Assembly (NCBI GenBank): GCA_900767885.1
Contig: CAAGAU010000040.1
Coordinates: 1 to 64,000, forward strand
Origin: Clostridia bacterium
Lineage (GTDB): Bacteria; Bacillota; Clostridia; Christensenellales; Borkfalkiaceae
Direction of reading: 5' to 3'
DNA length: 64,000 nt
Part shown: positions 26,079-32,761 of the stretch, one piece after another
Layout: each line of letters starts with the position of its first letter
Position numbering within the stretch: the stretch's first letter is position 1
Position numbers and translations under genes: made by a program
Notes under the pieces: generated by a model
Told to the model about the DNA's origin: nothing
Seen by the model: the letters and a program-made list of their open reading frames with translations, nothing else
Database searches by the model: none

Positions 26079-26948
26079 ATGAAAATCAGTATAAAAAAAG
26101 AAATAACAAGCGTTATTGCAACGCTGATTGCGTCGGCGGTTTCCGCGGCGGGACTGCATATTTTCGTTTTCGGTAATTCGTTTGCTCCGAGCGGTATAGA
26201 CGGTATCGCGACTATGCTTCAGGAAGTAACTAAAATCAATGCGGGCGTGTTCACTTTTCTTCTGAATCTTCCGTTACTTATAACGGCCTGGTTTATTTTA
26301 AAGCGAAGATACGTTATATATACGATTTTATTCACGGTTCTGGCGTCATTGTGGGTTTTAGTGCTTGGCGAGGTGCATTTTTATCAGTATATCGTCCAAA
26401 CGGATAAGGTCATCGTTGCGATATTTTCGGGGCTTATATTAGGCGTGAGAACGGGAATAATGCTCAGAATAGGCGCGTCGTCGGGAGGTATAGATATTAT
26501 TGCCTGCGTCGTGCAGAACAAGTTCAACAGGGACGTTGAAAAGGTAATAAGTTTCGTTTGTTACATAATAATAGGCGCGTCGTATTTCGTATATAAAGAT
26601 CTTACCTGTATTTTGTTGTCGATCGTGCAGATGTTTGTCTTTGAAAAAACAGTATCTTTCGTATTGAAAGACAGCAGAAACGCAGTCAAATTCGAAATAA
26701 TCACCAAAGAGCCGGAAAAACTCAAAGACGAAATTATCTACGAGTTGAAACACGGTGCGACCGTCGTTCGGAGCAAAGGTATGTTTACCGATGAGGAATC
26801 GACGATAGTCGTAACGATTGTAAATACTCGTCAGGTCCCGGAATTTCTGAAATTTTTAAAAACTCGTCCGGATATTTTCGTTTATTATACGGACGTAACG
26901 GGCGTAAACGGAAATTTCCGTTGGCGAAAAGACGAAAAAGCAAAATAA
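26079..26948 (+). CDS. YitT-family membrane protein
   Basis: The 289-residue protein has five or so N-terminal membrane segments (VIATLIASAVSAAGLHIFVF; VFTFLLNLPLLITAWFIL) with the FAPSGIDGIATMLQE loop typical of YitT/DUF161, and a C-terminal cytoplasmic DUF2179 domain (ELKHGATVVRSKGMFTDEES ... TDVTGVNGNFRW). Function is unknown; family members are widespread in Firmicutes. It follows the SGNH gene by 15 bases but appears unrelated to sugar use. Confidence 0.88.
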   Translation: MKISIKKEITSVIATLIASAVSAAGLHIFVFGNSFAPSGIDGIATMLQEVTKINAGVFTFLLNLPLLITAWFILKRRYVIYTILFTVLASLWVLVLGEVHFYQYIVQTDKVIVAIFSGLILGVRTGIMLRIGASSGGIDIIACVVQNKFNRDVEKVISFVCYIIIGASYFVYKDLTCILLSIVQMFVFEKTVSFVLKDSRNAVKFEIITKEPEKLKDEIIYELKHGATVVRSKGMFTDEESTIVVTIVNTRQVPEFLKFLKTRPDIFVYYTDVTGVNGNFRWRKDEKAK

Positions 26949-26974
26949 AAATATAAATAAGGAGTCGCATAATT

Positions 26975-28717
26975 ATGAGATTAAAAAAAACAGCGATTAT
27001 TCTGGCGGTATTGATGTTCTGCTTAACCTGCTTTGCGTGTAAGGGCGGATCAGGCGGCGTAAGCGGCGGGAGTACAGGCAGCGACAGTATAAGCGGCAGC
27101 GAGGAAATATCAGACGGATTGAAGGAACTCGATTCCGCAGATCACGAGCATGAATACATGTATGTAAAAACAGTTGTCGCCACGTGCGACAAAGAGGGCG
27201 TAAAAGCGCATTATAAGTGTAAAATATGCGGAATAGACGTTGTTAACGTAAAGGGGAAATTTTATGCGGCGTCCGCAAAGTCGCTGGCGACCCCAAAAAA
27301 ACAACATAGTTTTACAATGGAGGTCGCGGACGAGAAATATCTTGTTTCCGACGCTACCTACGATATGCCGAGAGTATATAAAAAGTCATGCGTGTGCGGA
27401 ATGGCCCCGGGCGACGGCGAATACGAAACGTTCACCGCGGGAAAGGCTCTTAAAGAATATGATAATGCCGATAAATCGCTTTATACGCCGACTTCTTTGA
27501 CTATGACGCTTTACGACGCCGCGAACTGCGTTTACGGTTTTACCTGGAATACGAACGATTATCCCGCAATGCCCGTCGTAACGTACAGCGAGAGCGAGTC
27601 GTTGAAAAGCGACGCGACGGAGGTTATGGCAAGAACGGAGGAGGCAAAATCGTTTGCATATTCCTCAAGCGGAGACGTGGCGATAACGTATTACGTTTCT
27701 AAAGCGGAAGTAAAATTAAAACCGAATACGGTATACACGTATAAGGTAGAGGATAAATATTTAGGTACGGCAACCAAAGCCGTAACGATAAAAACGCTTG
27801 ACGCGACCGCAAACAAAGTTAAATTTTCGCACGTAAGCGATTCTCAGGCGGGAGACGTTCCGAACGGTACGGGTAAGTATTTCAAAAGCGTGTTAGGCGC
27901 GATAGAAAAGGGCGGAAGCGATTTTATTATCCATACGGGCGACGTGGTCGAGTATTCCAAGTACGAAAGTTTCTGGAAGGAAATGCTGGACGGTAATTTC
28001 GATTATTTGTCGAAGATTCCCGTAATGGCAATATCGGGAAACCACGAAACAACTTATAAAAACGGTAACAACGAAACATATAAGCATTTTAACTATAAAA
28101 TTCCCGAACAACAGACGGACAAAGGATTTTATTATTCTTTTTCCTATGCCGACATCAGATTCGTAATGCTTAATACAAATCTTTTAACGGGCGGATGTCT
28201 TACGGACGCACAGTATAAATGGTTGCGGAACGAGCTTTCCGAAAAGACGGAAAAGTGGACTATAGTAACGCTTCATAACCCCATATACTCGGTAGGAAAG
28301 TGGGGTGCGGACGAAAGCCGTAACGGTATCGCGCTGTCGCTCAGAAGTCAACTCGGCGATTTGTTTGCCGAAAGCGGCGTAGACGTGGTGTTGCAAGGAC
28401 ACGATCATTGCGTTTCGAGAACGTTCCCGATAGGCAAAAACGGAGTGCCTGCGACCGAAAAGACAGTTGATATAGGCGGAATTTCGTATATCGAAAATCC
28501 CGAAGGCGTTTTATACGTTATGAACGGACCTGCGGGAAATCAGACGAGGACCGTATTTAAAAACGACGAAACTTTGTACGCGTACGCGATGGGTTCGTCG
28601 GTAAGTTCCTGGGCGGATTTTGAAATTGTCGGGGATAATCTTACCGTTACGGTAAAAACCGCTTATTCGGGCGTTGTAAAAGATATCGTTTCCTGGGGAA
28701 TAAAAAAATCGGCGTAA
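26975..28717 (+). CDS. secreted metallophosphoesterase lipoprotein (purple acid phosphatase-like)
   Basis: The 580-residue product has a signal peptide and lipobox (LTCFACKGG). After a Gly/Ser linker a Cys-rich N-domain appears (HYKCKICGIDVV, KSCVCGM), which resembles part of the secreted protein at 3465. A fibronectin-like domain (residues ~165-275) precedes the metallophosphoesterase: FSHVSDSQAGD, FIIHTGDVVEYS, MAISGNHETTY, TLHNPIYS and VVLQGHDHCVSR, which carry all expected metal ligands. It should hydrolyse phosphate esters outside the cell. AAGGAGT precedes the ATG. Confidence 0.88.
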   Translation: MRLKKTAIILAVLMFCLTCFACKGGSGGVSGGSTGSDSISGSEEISDGLKELDSADHEHEYMYVKTVVATCDKEGVKAHYKCKICGIDVVNVKGKFYAASAKSLATPKKQHSFTMEVADEKYLVSDATYDMPRVYKKSCVCGMAPGDGEYETFTAGKALKEYDNADKSLYTPTSLTMTLYDAANCVYGFTWNTNDYPAMPVVTYSESESLKSDATEVMARTEEAKSFAYSSSGDVAITYYVSKAEVKLKPNTVYTYKVEDKYLGTATKAVTIKTLDATANKVKFSHVSDSQAGDVPNGTGKYFKSVLGAIEKGGSDFIIHTGDVVEYSKYESFWKEMLDGNFDYLSKIPVMAISGNHETTYKNGNNETYKHFNYKIPEQQTDKGFYYSFSYADIRFVMLNTNLLTGGCLTDAQYKWLRNELSEKTEKWTIVTLHNPIYSVGKWGADESRNGIALSLRSQLGDLFAESGVDVVLQGHDHCVSRTFPIGKNGVPATEKTVDIGGISYIENPEGVLYVMNGPAGNQTRTVFKNDETLYAYAMGSSVSSWADFEIVGDNLTVTVKTAYSGVVKDIVSWGIKKSA

Positions 28718-28816
28718 CGCTTACGAGAACTTTCGGTCGGCAGACAAAACGCACGATATATCTTATTCAACCGAGAAATCAAGTGCTGTTGATAGAATAA
28801 CTTCATATTATGAGTT

Positions 28817-28849
28817 AAGGCGATAGAACGTTGTTTCTACCGCCTTTTT
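28817..28849 (+). terminator. Rho-independent terminator
   Basis: aaggcgatagaa pairs with ttctaccgcctt (one A/C mismatch), followed by TTTTT. It closes the phosphoesterase transcript. Confidence 0.75.
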
Positions 28850-28944
28850 ACGACAGGCAAACAGGAATTTCTGTTTGAAATATTCCTGACAAAATTTTAA
28901 GCTTGCAGCATATTTAATTTTTTTGAAAAAAGGGTGAAAATAAG

Positions 28945-28973
28945 TTGACATAAGTTCGGCAGTGTGCTATGAT
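28945..28973 (+). promoter_or_regulatory. sigma-A promoter of uracil permease
   Basis: The -35 box TTGACA (28945-28950) matches consensus, with a 17-bp spacer to the -10 box TATGAT (28968-28973). Predicted start near 28980. Confidence 0.85.
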
Positions 28974-28989
28974 ATTCGCGATAAAATCT

Positions 28990-29082
28990 TTAAGGCGATA
29001 CAGAGATGTCGGCAAGAACGGTTATTTTATTACTATGCGTAAGTATGATAACGCCTTGTCGCTCTGCGGCAAGGCGTTTTTT
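28990..29082 (+). promoter_or_regulatory. PyrR-type pyrimidine attenuator
   Basis: The leader contains ACAGAGATGTCGGCAAGA (29000-29017), close to the conserved CAGAGAGG...GCAAG core of PyrR-binding loops. An antiterminator can form by pairing caag (29013-29016) and gttat (29021-29025) with ataac (29049-29053) and cttg (29055-29058). The competing terminator pairs aacgccttg (29050-29058) with caaggcgtt (29070-29078), followed by TTTTT. This three-way arrangement fits attenuation of pyrimidine genes by PyrR plus UMP, and the downstream gene is a uracil permease. The PyrR core is not a perfect match, so the ligand protein is inferred. Confidence 0.6.
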
Positions 29083-29139
29083 TCACGATAGTCTTAACGT
29101 CCGTAAGATTTTTCAAAAAAAATTTTTAAGGAGAGAGTT

Positions 29140-30588
29140 ATGCAACTCACTTACGGTATCAAAGACAGACCTAAGTTTGGTAAAAACCTCGTTTTTGCCT
29201 TCCAGCAAATGATCGCCATCATGGCGGCAACCTTACTCGTTCCCATCCTCGTATCGTCGGTCGGACTTAAATGCGATCCCGCCGCGGCGTTGTTCGGCGC
29301 GGGCGCAGGTTCGATAGTTTATCTCTTGTTCACGAGATTCAAAAGCCCCGTGTTCCTCGGTTCGTCCTTCACGTTCCTCGGCGCGCTTCAGGCGGCTGCC
29401 ACTCAGAACTACGGCTACTGGGGTCTTATAATCGGCGTAACCTTTGCGGGCCTCGTATACGTCGTAATCGCGCTCGTTATCAGATTCGTCGGTGCGGGCT
29501 GGATAAAGAAACTTCTTCCTCACGTTATAATAGGACCCGTTCTTGCGATAATAGGTCTTTCGCTTTCGGGTACGGCGGGCAGTTGGATGATGACCAACGG
29601 CGGCGCAAACTACAGCCTCTGGTACATTCTCGTAGGTTTGGTTACCTTCATAGCGATAGTAATCGCCTCGGTAAAAGGCAAGGGAATGGTTAAACTCATT
29701 CCGTTCATAGTCGGCATAGGCGCGGGTCTTGTTTTTGCGATAATAATAACGCTCTTCGGCTATATAAACGACAGCGCGTTCTGCATGAACATGAGAATAG
29801 TCGATTTCACTCCCATCAAAGAGTGCTTCAGCCCCATAAGATTCCAGAGTTTCTTCGATTATCCTAAATTTACCTTCCTCGAGGCTATCCGTACCAACGG
29901 TCAGTACACGCTCGACGGAGCGGCGGTCGGCAACCTTGCGGTACTCTTCGTACCTATCGCGGTTGTAGAACTTGCTCAACACATATCCGACCACGAAAAC
30001 CTTTCCAACATAGTCGAAAAAGACCTTCTCGAAGATCCCGGTCTTCATAACACCCTCCTCGGCGACGGCGTAGGTTCTATCGTCGGCTCGTTATTCGGCG
30101 GTTGCGCAAACACGACTTACGGCGAATCGATAAGTTGCGTCGCGCTCTCCAAAGACGCTTCGACCTCGACCATACTCCTTACGGGCGTTATGTGTATGGT
30201 AGTATCCTTCATCTCGCCCTTCGTAGCGATAATCAACATGCTCCCCAAATGCGTAATGGGCGGCGCGTGCATAGCGATGTACGGTTTCATCTCGGTAAGC
30301 GGACTTCAGATGCTTAAAGACGTAGACCTTTCCGACAACAGAAACCTCTACCCCGTTGCGGCGATACTCGTTATAGGTATAGGCGGCGTAGTGCTTAACT
30401 TCGGTAAAAACGCGCTTACGGGCGGCGCGCTCATACAGGTAACCTCGCTTGCTCTTGCGATGTTCGTAGGTATAATCGTAAACGCGATAACCCACAGCGG
30501 CAAGGACAAAGTAGACAACGGTGCGATTCAGGAACAAGTTCCCGATATGGCGTTTGAAGGCGAAAACGACCAAAAGGCAGCCGAATAA
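29140..30588 (+). CDS. uraA: uracil permease (NCS2 family)
   Basis: The 482-residue membrane protein imports uracil by proton symport. It is a full-length NCS2 transporter with about 14 membrane segments; motifs include FAFQQMIAIMAATLLVPILV, FLGSSFTF, and the substrate-site region VVELAQHISDHENLSNIVEK and LHNTLLGDGVGS, GGCANTTYGES (UraA-like). AAGGAGAG precedes the ATG. The attenuator upstream and the two uracil phosphoribosyltransferase genes downstream form a salvage unit: import followed by conversion to UMP. A 10-bp stem terminator ends the gene. Confidence 0.93.
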   Translation: MQLTYGIKDRPKFGKNLVFAFQQMIAIMAATLLVPILVSSVGLKCDPAAALFGAGAGSIVYLLFTRFKSPVFLGSSFTFLGALQAAATQNYGYWGLIIGVTFAGLVYVVIALVIRFVGAGWIKKLLPHVIIGPVLAIIGLSLSGTAGSWMMTNGGANYSLWYILVGLVTFIAIVIASVKGKGMVKLIPFIVGIGAGLVFAIIITLFGYINDSAFCMNMRIVDFTPIKECFSPIRFQSFFDYPKFTFLEAIRTNGQYTLDGAAVGNLAVLFVPIAVVELAQHISDHENLSNIVEKDLLEDPGLHNTLLGDGVGSIVGSLFGGCANTTYGESISCVALSKDASTSTILLTGVMCMVVSFISPFVAIINMLPKCVMGGACIAMYGFISVSGLQMLKDVDLSDNRNLYPVAAILVIGIGGVVLNFGKNALTGGALIQVTSLALAMFVGIIVNAITHSGKDKVDNGAIQEQVPDMAFEGENDQKAAE

Positions 30589-30598
30589 CAAGTAAATT

Positions 30599-30629
30599 GA
30601 CCGCCGCAAAAATTGCGGCGGTTTTTTTT
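30599..30629 (+). terminator. Rho-independent terminator
   Basis: accgccgcaa (30600-30609) pairs with ttgcggcggt (30613-30622), followed by a run of T. It ends the uracil permease gene. Confidence 0.9.
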
Positions 30630-30639
30630 GCATAAATTA

Positions 30640-30668
30640 TTGAAAATAAAATTTAAAAGTGGTATAAT
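30640..30668 (+). promoter_or_regulatory. sigma-A promoter of first upp
   Basis: TTGAAA (30640-30645), 17-bp spacer, TATAAT (30663-30668). It sits just after the permease terminator, so the first upp gene is separately transcribed and escapes the attenuator. Confidence 0.85.
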
Positions 30669-30717
30669 ACGATACGGTAAGCCTTGCGAGCCGCATTAAA
30701 AAAGAGAGGCATATATT

Positions 30718-31359
30718 ATGGAAGATTATATGAAGAACGTAACTATTTTAAATCACCCGCTTATAGCGCATAAGATAACTCACCTTTGCGACGTAACGAC
30801 CAACACGAAAGAATTTCGCGAGATAGTTTCCGAAATCGCAATGCTTATGGGTTACGAGGCGTTCAGAGATTTACCGACGGAGGACGTCGAAATTCAGGCA
30901 CCGCTTTCAAAATTCAAATCTCCCGTAGTGGTAGAGCCTATCGCGATAGTTCCCATTTTAAGGGCAGGACTCGGTATGGTAGACGGACTTACCGCGCTTT
31001 TCCCCACGGCTAAAATAGGGCATATAGGTCTGTATCGCGACGAGGAAACCCTCGAGCCGCACGAATATTATTGTAAACTGCCCAAAGACTGCATAGACGG
31101 CACCTGCATTGTCGTAGACCCCGCGCTCGCAACCGGCGGCTCGGCAAAGGCGGCAATCGACTTTATAAAGGAAAGAGGATATAAAAAGATTAAACTTCTT
31201 TCGCTCATTGCCGCGCCCGAAGGCGTTAAAAGAGTTGCCACCGCGCACCCCGACGTGCAGATTTACGTGGCGCATTACGCAAACGCTCCGCTTAACGAAC
31301 ACGGCTATATAGTAACGGCGTTCGGCGACGCGGGCGACCGTATATTCGGTACGAAATAA
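30718..31359 (+). CDS. upp: uracil phosphoribosyltransferase, copy 1
   Basis: The enzyme makes UMP from uracil and PRPP. The 213-residue protein has [34 protein letters not shown], the PRPP loop [16 protein letters not shown], and the C-terminal uracil-binding [18 protein letters not shown]. The ATG at 30718 has GAGAGG at an eight-base spacing; a second ATG four codons on (30730) is the start used by many homologues. It shares the family layout with a second copy at 31902, but the two differ clearly, and a convergent DUF523 gene lies between them. Confidence 0.94.
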   Translation: MEDYMKNVTILNHPLIAHKITHLCDVTTNTKEFREIVSEIAMLMGYEAFRDLPTEDVEIQAPLSKFKSPVVVEPIAIVPILRAGLGMVDGLTALFPTAKIGHIGLYRDEETLEPHEYYCKLPKDCIDGTCIVVDPALATGGSAKAAIDFIKERGYKKIKLLSLIAAPEGVKRVATAHPDVQIYVAHYANAPLNEHGYIVTAFGDAGDRIFGTK

Positions 31360-31368
31360 TAAAAAAAC

Positions 31369-31403
31369 TGCCCTTGCGCGGCACTCAATGCCGCGCAAGG
31401 GCA
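31369..31403 (-). terminator. terminator between upp and DUF523 gene
   Basis: tgcccttgcgcggca (31369-31383) pairs perfectly with 31389-31403 around ctcaa. The A-run at 31361-31367 becomes a T-run on the minus strand, so it terminates the DUF523 gene; it can also end upp. Confidence 0.85.
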
Positions 31404-31418
31404 ATCGTTAAATAAATA

Positions 31419-31838
31419 TTAAAGTTCGTTCTCGGTCAACACGGTAAAGCCTGCCGCCAAAAGTTTTTCGGTTGTCAAGCCGTTGCCTTTGACCTTACCG
31501 CCCGTAAAAGTACCGTCGTAAATAACGCCTTTCCCGCAGGAAGGACTGTTTGCTTTAAGTACGCAATAGTCCACCGTGTTGGCTTTGGCTATCTCCACGG
31601 CGAAATCCGCGCCGCGGGTATATTCTTCGGTTACGTCGACGCCCGCGCTCGATATAATTTTATCGCCCACGCGTTCGGCGGGGTTGCGGGGAGTGGAAAG
31701 TCCGCCGAGTTGCTCGGGACAAACGGGAATGAGTACGGCGTTTTTACCGAGTTCGGCTAATTTTTCGTTGAAACAGTCGTCGCCTTTATAGCGGCATTTG
31801 TTGCCGTAAAGGCACGCGCTTACCAAAATTTTTTTCAT
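31419..31838 (-). CDS. DUF523 domain protein
   Basis: The 139-residue protein starts with the diagnostic DUF523 motif ILVSACLYGNKCRYKGDD, followed by LIPVCPEQLGGLSTPRNPAE and VLKANSPSCGKGVIYDG. Four to five conserved Cys residues suggest a metal or cluster site, though function is unknown. A likely ribosome binding site GGAG precedes the start on the minus strand. It is convergent with the first upp and divergent from the second. Confidence 0.9.
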   Translation of the reverse strand: MKKILVSACLYGNKCRYKGDDCFNEKLAELGKNAVLIPVCPEQLGGLSTPRNPAERVGDKIISSAGVDVTEEYTRGADFAVEIAKANTVDYCVLKANSPSCGKGVIYDGTFTGGKVKGNGLTTEKLLAAGFTVLTENEL

Positions 31839-31901
31839 AGTAAAATCTCCGTTGTTATTTTAACATAACGCGGCAAAAAAATCAATTAAAAGGAGAGAAA
31901 A

Positions 31902-32540
31902 ATGAATAACTATCCTAACGTGCATATCCTCGATCACCCCCTTATAAGACATAAGGTTGCCATAATCAGGGATAAGGAAACTACTACCAAACAATTCCGC
32001 GAGGTAATAAGCGAAATAGCCACGCTTATGGCTTTCGAGGCGTTCAAGGACGTACCCACTCAAAAAATCGTCGTGGAAACGCCGCTCGAAACCGTAGAGC
32101 AAACCGTGGTAAAGGAAAATTCCATAGCCATAGTACCCATTTTAAGAGCGGGTCTCGGTATGGTGGACGGTATACTTTCGCTTTTCCCCGCCGCAAAGGT
32201 AGGGCATATAGGTATGTACCGTAACGAAGAAACCCTCGAACCGCAGGAATATTATTGCAAACTTCCCGTGGGGATAGATAATAAAGTCGTTATGCTGGTA
32301 GACCCCATGCTTGCCACGGGCGGCAGCGCGTGCGACGCGATTACTCTTTTGAAAAAGCGCGGCTGCAAACATATAAAATTCCTTGCCATAATCGGCGCGC
32401 CCGAGGGCGTAGAGAAAGTTCACGCCGAACACCCCGACGTAGAAGTTTACGTTTCCACGCTCGACAGATGTCTTAACGAGAACGGATATATCCTTCCCGG
32501 ACTCGGCGACGCGGGCGATCGTATATTCGGTACTAAATAA
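31902..32540 (+). CDS. upp: uracil phosphoribosyltransferase, copy 2
   Basis: A second 212-residue UPRTase. It has [44 protein letters not shown] loop LVDPMLATGGSACDAI and [18 protein letters not shown]. All catalytic blocks are intact, and by eye it differs from copy 1 at a large fraction of positions, so this is an older duplication or an acquisition. AAGGAG precedes the ATG. A strong terminator follows. Two functional UPRTases in one cluster are unusual; one may be tuned to different uracil or PRPP levels, or one may use a modified base. Confidence 0.93.
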   Translation: MNNYPNVHILDHPLIRHKVAIIRDKETTTKQFREVISEIATLMAFEAFKDVPTQKIVVETPLETVEQTVVKENSIAIVPILRAGLGMVDGILSLFPAAKVGHIGMYRNEETLEPQEYYCKLPVGIDNKVVMLVDPMLATGGSACDAITLLKKRGCKHIKFLAIIGAPEGVEKVHAEHPDVEVYVSTLDRCLNENGYILPGLGDAGDRIFGTK

Positions 32541-32552
32541 AACAATAAAAAG

Positions 32553-32595
32553 AAAAGCGTCCGCAGAAGGCAAAATGCCGTCCGCGGACGCTTTT
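32553..32595 (+). terminator. Rho-independent terminator
   Basis: aaaagcgtccgc (32553-32564) pairs with gcggacgctttt (32584-32595), with the end of the stem forming the T-run. It closes the second upp. Confidence 0.85.
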
Positions 32596-32691
32596 TATAT
32601 ACTTATCCGGCAGTTCGGGCGCGTTTACAAGCCTATTTTTGCCTTTTCAACCTATGGTTGAGCAAATCAACTTATCGTTTAGGGTATACGC

Positions 32692-32720
32692 TTGCTCCCG
32701 AAACGGAACGGCGTTATAAT
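32692..32720 (+). promoter_or_regulatory. sigma-A promoter of helical lipoprotein
   Basis: TTGCTC (32692-32697), 17-bp spacer, TATAAT (32715-32720). The leader includes a small CCCC/GGGG hairpin (about 32736-32749) just before the ribosome binding site AAAGGAG. Confidence 0.75.
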
Positions 32721-32761
32721 TGAAAAAGAAAAAGCCCCTTCGTCGGGGAAAGGAGAATAAT

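Larger units (their letters stand above)
28718..29139. other. 422-bp intergenic region: terminator, promoter, attenuator
   Basis: No gene. It contains a terminator for the upstream phosphoesterase (28817-28849), a strong promoter (28945-28973) and the pyrimidine attenuator leader (28990-29082) of the uracil permease. Between 28850 and 28944 I see nothing distinct. Confidence 0.7.
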
